Origin: Saccoglossus kowalevskii
Taxonomy: Eukaryota > Hemichordata > Enteropneusta > Harrimaniidae
Assembly: GCF_000003605.2 (NCBI RefSeq)
Contig: NW_003151264.1
Coordinates: forward strand, 196,962 to 220,427
Direction of reading: 5' to 3'
Length of the DNA stretch: 23,466 nucleotides
In this document: piece by piece, positions 20,701 through 23,466 of the stretch
Layout: each line of letters opens with the position of its first letter
Position numbering within the stretch: the first letter of the stretch is position 1
Notes under the pieces: generated by a model
What the model was told of the DNA's origin: nothing
Seen by the model: only the letters and a program-made list of their open reading frames with translations
Databases searched by the model: none
Translations under genes and position numbers: made by a program

Positions 20701-23068
20701 GTATCTGAAATGTCATGTTGTCGGTGAATTGATTTAAAATTCAAATCATGAAGGATTCTAGTTTAACAAATCAACTCTTCCTATTCAAGACTGCACTTAT
20801 CGTCATTTATATTTTCAGTTTGACTCATGGTTTCATGTCTGATACAAAGCGTGTGTCTGCTACATCAATATTCTTTGAATCAATGCCCTATAGGCTCAAT
20901 GTAAGTATTCATTCTTCCACCACATAAGGTACCGTAGTTGGCTACCATTAAAAATTATCGCCAGATTTACATAACTTTTACCAAATGATTTTATTTTATT
21001 GCTCACAAAATCCTGATAAAAAATGTATGGTTATCGAACTACTTTTTGCACAAAAAATGTGTCAAACACCTGTGAAAATAGTTTTGTCAGGTACATACCT
21101 AAATTATTGAGAAATTTTGGATGAGGTTCTGTTTTTTCTTCATGAATTAATGTTTGAATTCTTATGTTTTGCATGTTTTCAAAAGTTTTTCTCTAAGAAA
21201 ATATTTCATACTGGGTAAAAAAAACACAATTAACACAGCTAATTTTAAAAAGTACCACAAATTCTTGATGCTCTCCTAGTGAAAAGTTCAAACAAACGAC
21301 AATTAAAAATCCAAATTTATTTCCGTGGAATCAATGACTTCGAAATTTGTATTACCGGGTAAACCCTTTTTTTGGCAATTACCGGTACTCTGGATTGGCA
21401 AAATGTTTAATATTTAAGTTCTAAATTGTAAGACTACTTTTGGTACCCCATTCTTTTTCTATTGTTTTGATTTCTTGTAATTTAAATTTAGTAATTAATT
21501 CAGCTTATTTTCTACTTAAAAAACTAATGCCTTTGGGTAATATGTTTTACTTACAGCAACAAACAGGTTATATTGATTATGATAAACTAGAAATGACTGC
21601 TAAACTATTTCGTCCTCGGTTGATCATTGCTGGAACCACTGCCTACAGTAGATTACTGGATTATCCTAGATTTAGACAGGTGAGTAGTAGACAGATAGAG
21701 AATTCCAGTCTTCTCATTGTAGTGATGTGGTCACTTTTATATTTAGGTTGACAATGTGGAGACAACTATATATTCTATGATATTAACCCTTTGAATGTCA
21801 TCATTTTTTTTGCCAAAATTTGGGTGCAAGATTTTATTATATTTGTGAGATTTTTGGTTATTTTTTTGATAATTTTGAACGAAATGTGTCAAAAGTTTAC
21901 TTTGGCGTTTAAACGGTGAATGTAATTGAATTCATAATCTACAAATATTGCAGAAAATCCTTTAAAGGGTTTATCCCTACTTTGTAGAACCTAGCCAGCG
22001 GCAGAATCAAGTGTTGGAATGAATTGGATAGGCAAATTAAATAGTTACCTTTCAAAAATTGCAAATTACCAGTTTTTAAGAAAAAAAAAATCGCTGTTTT
22101 TTCCCCCCAAATCAGTGCCAGTTGATCTTATTTACCATCACGGAAATTCACTTCCACATTGCGTTACAAATTTATATCGTCAATAATCGGAAAACTCAGT
22201 ATAAAGCAACATTTTGATTGGTTTATGAAAGACTTGACCTCTTAGGTCAAAGGACGTTCAGGTCAAATGAAGGTAAAAAGCATCATGGCAAGAATTGCTT
22301 TGCAGAGAGACTTTGCATACAATCGGAAACATCCCACAACGATAATGAAGATAATGATCTTGCCTTTGACTGTTTTCCCACAGACCTTACTCATTTTTAC
22401 ACTGTAAATTAAGGCAGTATGTAAATCGTATTGTAATAAAATGTGTGTATTTTTATGAACATGTTTGTTTCTTCATTGTAAAAGTTTCAAGGACGACGAC
22501 TCTTTTATTTTTTTCCTTAAAAAAAACACATAATAATCCCCGACCCCAGCATGGTGAATGAAAGATGTAATTTGGATAATTTTTAGTGGGTGGTAAGTTG
22601 GTTACAATTGTAAATCGGAAAAAAATCATCTTTTCTGAGGCGGTCCTCGAGTATAAGCCCACCCTTTATTTTTCCCGATTTTACATGTTCAGGCCCTTGG
22701 TTTATAATTGGGAAAGTACGGTAGTTACCAGTACCCTAGAATGAGCTTAGATTGGTCGAGGAGACACGCATGTATGTTGGATTTTAAAATTATGATCATT
22801 GGAGTGTTACTAATTGATATTAATCTGCCATTATTATTTCTTTGGGAATATGGTAAATGGATAATATTGTATCTTTAAAATTTGTAATCCCATTTTATTT
22901 TCTTGCACCTGTAATTTTTACCTTGTAGATATGTAATGACACTAATTCAGTTATGATGGCTGATATGGCCCATATTAGTGGTTTAGTTGCTGCCAAAGTC
23001 ATTCCATCACCGTTTGAATATGCTGATGTTGTTACAAGTACCACACATAAAACTCTAAGAGGCCCCAG
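8696..23068 (+). CDS. SHMT2: Serine hydroxymethyltransferase, mitochondrial type (5' half; gene continues past window)
   Basis: The enzyme uses pyridoxal phosphate (PLP) to interconvert serine plus tetrahydrofolate with glycine plus methylene-tetrahydrofolate. Exons: 8696-8734, 17148-17318, 19900-19979, 20260-20460, 20819-20900, 21557-21679, 22929-23068. All junctions are GT/AG and in phase, giving 278 codons plus two bases of about 500 expected. Residues 1-28 contain seven Arg and one Lys and no acid, as in a mitochondrial presequence. Landmarks: LELIASENF (65-73), EGYPGQRYYGG (91-101), SGSPAN (135-140, PLP phosphate contacts), GGHLTHG with ring-stacking H164, [18 protein letters not shown] with D244 and H247, and TTHKTLRG with the PLP lysine K273. 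Spacing D244-K273 equals that of E. coli D200-K229. The protein is colinear with vertebrate SHMT2. The symbol denotes the mitochondrial-type homologue; a dual mitochondrial/cytosolic role remains possible. Confidence 0.95.
8741..9519 (+). other. Start of SHMT intron 1
   Basis: The first 400 bases remain GC-richer than the rest of the intron and could extend the promoter. A frame from 8867 to 9148 is open and starts with a hydrophobic stretch, but it matches no family and has no clear donor in phase with exon 2. Nothing else was seen. Confidence 0.35.
9520..10075 (+). mobile_element. Heavily decayed LINE reverse transcriptase fragment in intron 1
   Basis: A frame reads [12 protein letters not shown], then one base shift later [14 protein letters not shown], with FADD at 9583-9594. 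Near 9714 follows [14 protein letters not shown], which fits the ANKLxLNxxKTxx block found after FADD in CR1/Jockey-like RTs. Near 9942-10068 a frame rich in hydrophobics ends [14 protein letters not shown], resembling the thumb segment that ends in YGIIxW. Order and spacing suit an RT, but decay is strong and the borders are guesses. Confidence 0.4.
10076..10572. other. Intron 1, no gene seen
   Basis: AT-rich intron with GGTTGGTGACC...GGTTGTTACCC near 10151-10174 and a short TGTATGTATGTGTGTGTCTG run at about 10548-10567 that leads into the next repeat. The small frame 10153-10392 has no protein signature. Confidence 0.4.
10573..10815 (+). repeat. Two tandem units of a dispersed repeat (CACTGATATCT...GATGAAACT)
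   Basis: Unit 1 starts at 10573 and unit 2 at 10728, a period of 155 bases. Shared segments in order are CACTGATATCT(G/A)AAGA, TTGGATTTT(A/G)ATGAAACT, GGT(T/A)CATAGATGCTCTGG and CTAATGC. The preceding TG-rich run and the GATTTTGATGAAACTTGGTA core are typical of a repeat seen widely in invertebrate genomes (from memory). No coding role apparent. Confidence 0.7.
10816..12480. other. Intron 1, AT-rich, no gene seen
   Basis: Very AT-rich with A and T homopolymers. No ORF, repeat pair or RNA gene was recognised on either strand. Confidence 0.5.
12481..12728 (+). other. Coding-like island in intron 1, unidentified
   Basis: A patch less AT-rich than its surroundings is open from after TAG (12528-12530) to TGA 12729-12731. 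The last 40 residues look protein-like ([20 protein letters not shown], then [17 protein letters not shown]). There is no ATG at the beginning and no convincing splice acceptor in phase. It could be a retroposed cDNA or transposon fragment, or a skipped exon. It shows no similarity to SHMT. Confidence 0.25.
12732..15759. other. Intron 1, AT-rich, no gene seen
   Basis: Long AT-rich stretch with many short palindromic AT words and no open frame of interest. No element termini recognised. Confidence 0.5.
15760..15850 (+). mobile_element. Possible tRNA-derived SINE head
   Basis: A GC-richer patch contains a box-A-like TGGCTCACTGCTTGGG (15794-15809) and, about 20 bases later, a box-B-like GGCTTTCGAATCTC (15826-15839), matching the spacing of an internal Pol III promoter. 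An anticodon-arm-like GGTTTTGACTAAAC lies between. The T-stem does not pair well, so it is not a working tRNA gene. The body after 15850 was not identified. Confidence 0.4.
15851..17147. other. End of SHMT intron 1, no gene seen
   Basis: Contains a C run at 16911-16920 and two short minus-strand frames (16517-16299 and 17015-16740) without recognisable domains. It ends in the exon 2 acceptor. Confidence 0.45.
17148..17318 (+). CDS. SHMT2: SHMT exon 2
   Basis: Acceptor TTTTGTAG, then 57 codons in phase 0, and donor GTGAGA after Glu of IASE. The exon starts [11 protein letters not shown], completing the basic presequence; a cleavage near RFRS would fit an R-2 type signal. It then gives [15 protein letters not shown] and [16 protein letters not shown], the N-terminal helix and arm conserved in SHMT. 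Confidence 0.95.
17319..18609. other. SHMT intron 2, left part
   Basis: AT-rich intron. A (TAAA) run lies at 18479-18508, preceded by GGGAAAC-like and GCCATTTTAGAAATG sequence, and may be the 3' tail of another LINE. No coding region seen. Confidence 0.45.
18479..18508 (+). repeat. (TAAA)7 microsatellite
   Basis: About 30 bases of perfect TAAA units. A similar tail ends the LINE at 8395, so this may mark a LINE 3' end in intron 2, but no LINE protein was found upstream. Confidence 0.8.
18610..19840. mobile_element. 1231-bp inverted-repeat DNA transposon (non-autonomous) in SHMT intron 2
   Basis: The termini are inverted repeats. TACCGTATTTATCCGG starts at 18610 and is matched exactly by the reverse complement ending at 19840. 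Extending to 27 bases, 24 agree. GGGGTGGGCGTTTGTCCGG occurs near both ends in the same orientation (18669-18687 and 19792-19810), with a third variant at about 19742. At the left end TATCCGG...GCCC (18619-18635) can fold onto GGGC...CCGGATA (18674-18690). The flanks are TATATATA and TATACACA, so the likely target duplication is TA; four bases cannot be excluded. The interior is clearly less AT-rich than the intron and has no transposase-like ORF. It must be spliced out with intron 2. Confidence 0.75.
19900..19979 (+). CDS. SHMT2: SHMT exon 3
   Basis: Acceptor TTTATTTCAG, starting [20 protein letters not shown] and ending within the Arg codon of EGYPGQR (phase 2). Donor GTGAAA. It carries conserved active-site and dimer-contact segments near the substrate site. 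Confidence 0.97.
20260..20460 (+). CDS. SHMT2: SHMT exon 4
   Basis: Acceptor ACTTTTCAG; the first base completes Arg97. The exon reads [48 protein letters not shown] and [12 protein letters not shown], and ends within a codon (CA, phase 2) at the donor GTAAGT. SGSPAN contributes to PLP phosphate binding. DLAHGG differs from the DLPDGG usual in animal enzymes and resembles the bacterial form. Confidence 0.97.
20461..20818. other. SHMT intron 4
   Basis: A 358-bp AT-rich intron with donor GTAAGT and acceptor TTTTCAG. Nothing else seen. Confidence 0.9.
20819..20900 (+). CDS. SHMT2: SHMT exon 5
   Basis: Acceptor ATATTTTCAG; the first base completes His164, the residue expected to stack on the PLP ring. 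It continues [20 protein letters not shown] and SMPYRLN, ending in phase 0 at the donor GTAAGT. Confidence 0.97.
20901..21556. other. SHMT intron 5
   Basis: A 656-bp intron. TACCGTAG at 20930 and two ACCGG-containing words near 21354 and 21381 recall terminal motifs of the TACCGTA elements, but no inverted partner was found. Confidence 0.8.
21557..21679 (+). CDS. SHMT2: SHMT exon 6
   Basis: Acceptor TTTTACTTACAG, 41 codons in phase 0, donor GTGAGT. The peptide reads [20 protein letters not shown] then [20 protein letters not shown]. The frame is open upstream to 21440, but that part is intron and shows no SHMT similarity. Confidence 0.96.
21783..21973. mobile_element. piggyBac-like MITE (TTAA target)
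   Basis: TTAA at 21783-21786 followed by CCCTTTGAATG faces CCTTTAAAGGG TTTA at the right (AAAGGG 21964-21969, TTTA 21970-21973). The ends read CCCTTT inward on both sides, and the target TTAA is intact on the left and altered by one base on the right. piggyBac-superfamily elements insert at TTAA and often begin CCC or CCCTTT. The 183-bp interior is non-coding. Confidence 0.5.
22218..22412 (+). pseudogene. Acidic ORF tail with AATAAA, possible transposase C-terminus
   Basis: An open frame of about 60 codons in intron 6 ends [19 protein letters not shown] and stop, and is followed 22 bases later by AATAAA (22435-22440). The middle is acidic and Asn-rich ([12 protein letters not shown]). No ATG opens it. 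The right terminus of a TACCGTA-type transposon lies 310 bases downstream, so this may be the decayed 3' end of its transposase. No catalytic motif is visible, so the link is inference. Confidence 0.25.
22234..22266. promoter_or_regulatory. Cluster of nuclear-receptor half-sites (AGGTCA x3)
   Basis: TTGACCT (22234-22240) and AGGTCAA (22244-22250) form a perfect everted pair with a 3-base spacer. A third AGGTCAA follows at 22260-22266. AGGTCAAAGGAC also approaches a DR1 arrangement. It lies inside the acidic ORF of intron 6, so it could simply be transposon coding sequence. Confidence 0.25.
22641..22723 (-). mobile_element. Terminal block of a second TACCGTA-family element
   Basis: On the minus strand from 22723 the sequence reads TACCGTACTTTCCCAAT, then a TATAA word, then GGGCCTGAACATGTAAAATCG and later AAAGGGTGGGCTTATA. 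It aligns almost without gaps to the left end of the intron 2 element (TACCGTA, then CTTGAACATGGAAAATCG, then AAGGGGTGGGCGTTTG) for about 80 bases. The other terminus was not found in the intron, so this copy is truncated or its left end has decayed. Confidence 0.65.
22929..23068 (+). CDS. SHMT2: SHMT exon 7 (contains the PLP lysine)
   Basis: Acceptor TTACCTTGTAG, then [35 protein letters not shown] and [11 protein letters not shown]. Contains D244, H247 and the Schiff-base lysine K273. It ends within the next codon (AG, phase 2) before the donor GTAGGT. The remaining C-terminal half is not in the window. Confidence 0.97.
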
Positions 23069-23072
23069 GTAG

Positions 23073-23114
23073 GTTCCCATGGTAACATGGTTCCCATGGT
23101 AACATGGTTCCCAG
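23073..23114 (+). repeat. 17-bp tandem repeat carrying RFX X-box motifs
   Basis: Units start at 23073, 23090 and 23107 (the third cut to GTTCCCAG), four bases after the donor dinucleotide of SHMT exon 7. Each full unit holds GTTCCCATGGTAAC, an imperfect palindrome that satisfies the RFX X-box consensus RYYNYY N(1-3) RRNRAC. Confidence 0.85.
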
Positions 23115-23466
23115 TATATCATATATTGTACAAAGGTGCTAGTATATACTGTATAAATTACACCATCTTGAGAAAATATATTTTACTGTACCATACCTTA
23201 AAAAATGGGTGTAGAATGCAGATCTGAAACTTCTATGCATGCATGAACTCAGGTAGCCTAAATTAAACAGCAGTCTGATCTACTTTATGCTCAAAACTTT
23301 GGAGTGTCATTCCAATTTTCAAACCAGCTTGTCAGAATATGTAACATCACTTTCTCCTCCCAGCAGGACTGGTGTAAATATATGTTGTAACCAACATGAA
23401 TTAATTGTCCCACTGGAGTCATTAGTGTTCAATCATTGTCAGGAACGGGTCCTACTATTTAACGCC
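23115..23466. other. Start of SHMT intron 7
   Basis: AT-rich intron reaching the window edge. No further SHMT exon was found, so exon 8 lies beyond 23466. Confidence 0.7.

Larger units (their letters stand above)
21680..22928. other. SHMT intron 6, filled with transposon pieces
   Basis: A 1249-bp intron holding a piggyBac-like MITE (21783-21973), an acidic ORF with a polyadenylation signal (22218-22441) and a terminal block of the TACCGTA element family (22641-22723). The last two may belong to one degenerate transposon. Confidence 0.7.

Noticed and set aside
21440-21556. Upstream extension of SHMT exon 6 in the same open frame.
   Set aside because: The SHMT similarity begins exactly at the acceptor (21557), and the extension is AT-rich intron with no conserved residues.

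Overview
The window is animal nuclear DNA. It has an intron-rich coding gene with canonical GT/AG junctions, long AT-rich introns, and many decayed LINEs, inverted-repeat DNA elements and an LTR retrotransposon. The style of the repeats suggests a marine invertebrate (mollusc-like or another lophotrochozoan, or an invertebrate deuterostome). No sequence here fixes the phylum.

Left part (1-8395). At the left edge, on the minus strand, is the 5' end of a Ty3/gypsy-type retrotransposon: an LTR, a primer-binding site matching a leucine tRNA, and the start of a Gag-like ORF that runs off the window. Next to it, on the same strand, is one good first-exon candidate of an unidentified host gene (1022 to 903). 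Its start lies just after an inverted pair of CTCF-like motifs. From about 3.5 to 8.4 kb there is a graveyard of retrotransposons. A LINE whose reverse-transcriptase YADD box is itself destroyed by a stop codon is followed by a second LINE fragment that keeps YADD but is broken elsewhere. Then comes a nested pair of inverted-repeat elements, with a 212-bp MITE inside a C-rich foldback element, and finally a LINE 3' end that stops about 300 bp before the next gene.

Right part (8396-23466). This is the 5' half of a plus-strand mitochondrial-type serine hydroxymethyltransferase gene (SHMT2-like). Seven coding exons were resolved. Every splice phase fits, and the joined 278 residues run from a basic presequence through the pyridoxal-phosphate lysine (K273). 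The rest of the gene lies beyond the window. Intron 1 is 8.4 kb and separates the first 13 codons from the remainder. The introns hold more elements: a decayed reverse transcriptase with an FADD box, a duplicated dispersed repeat, a possible tRNA-derived SINE, a 1231-bp inverted-repeat DNA transposon in intron 2, and in intron 6 a piggyBac-like MITE plus a second terminal block of the intron 2 family. Four bases after the exon 7 donor begins a 17-bp tandem repeat whose unit contains a consensus-type RFX X-box.

No CRISPR array, prokaryotic operon, rRNA or intact tRNA was seen. The only gene with a confident function is the SHMT. The most original observations concern the transposable elements and the tandem X-box array.
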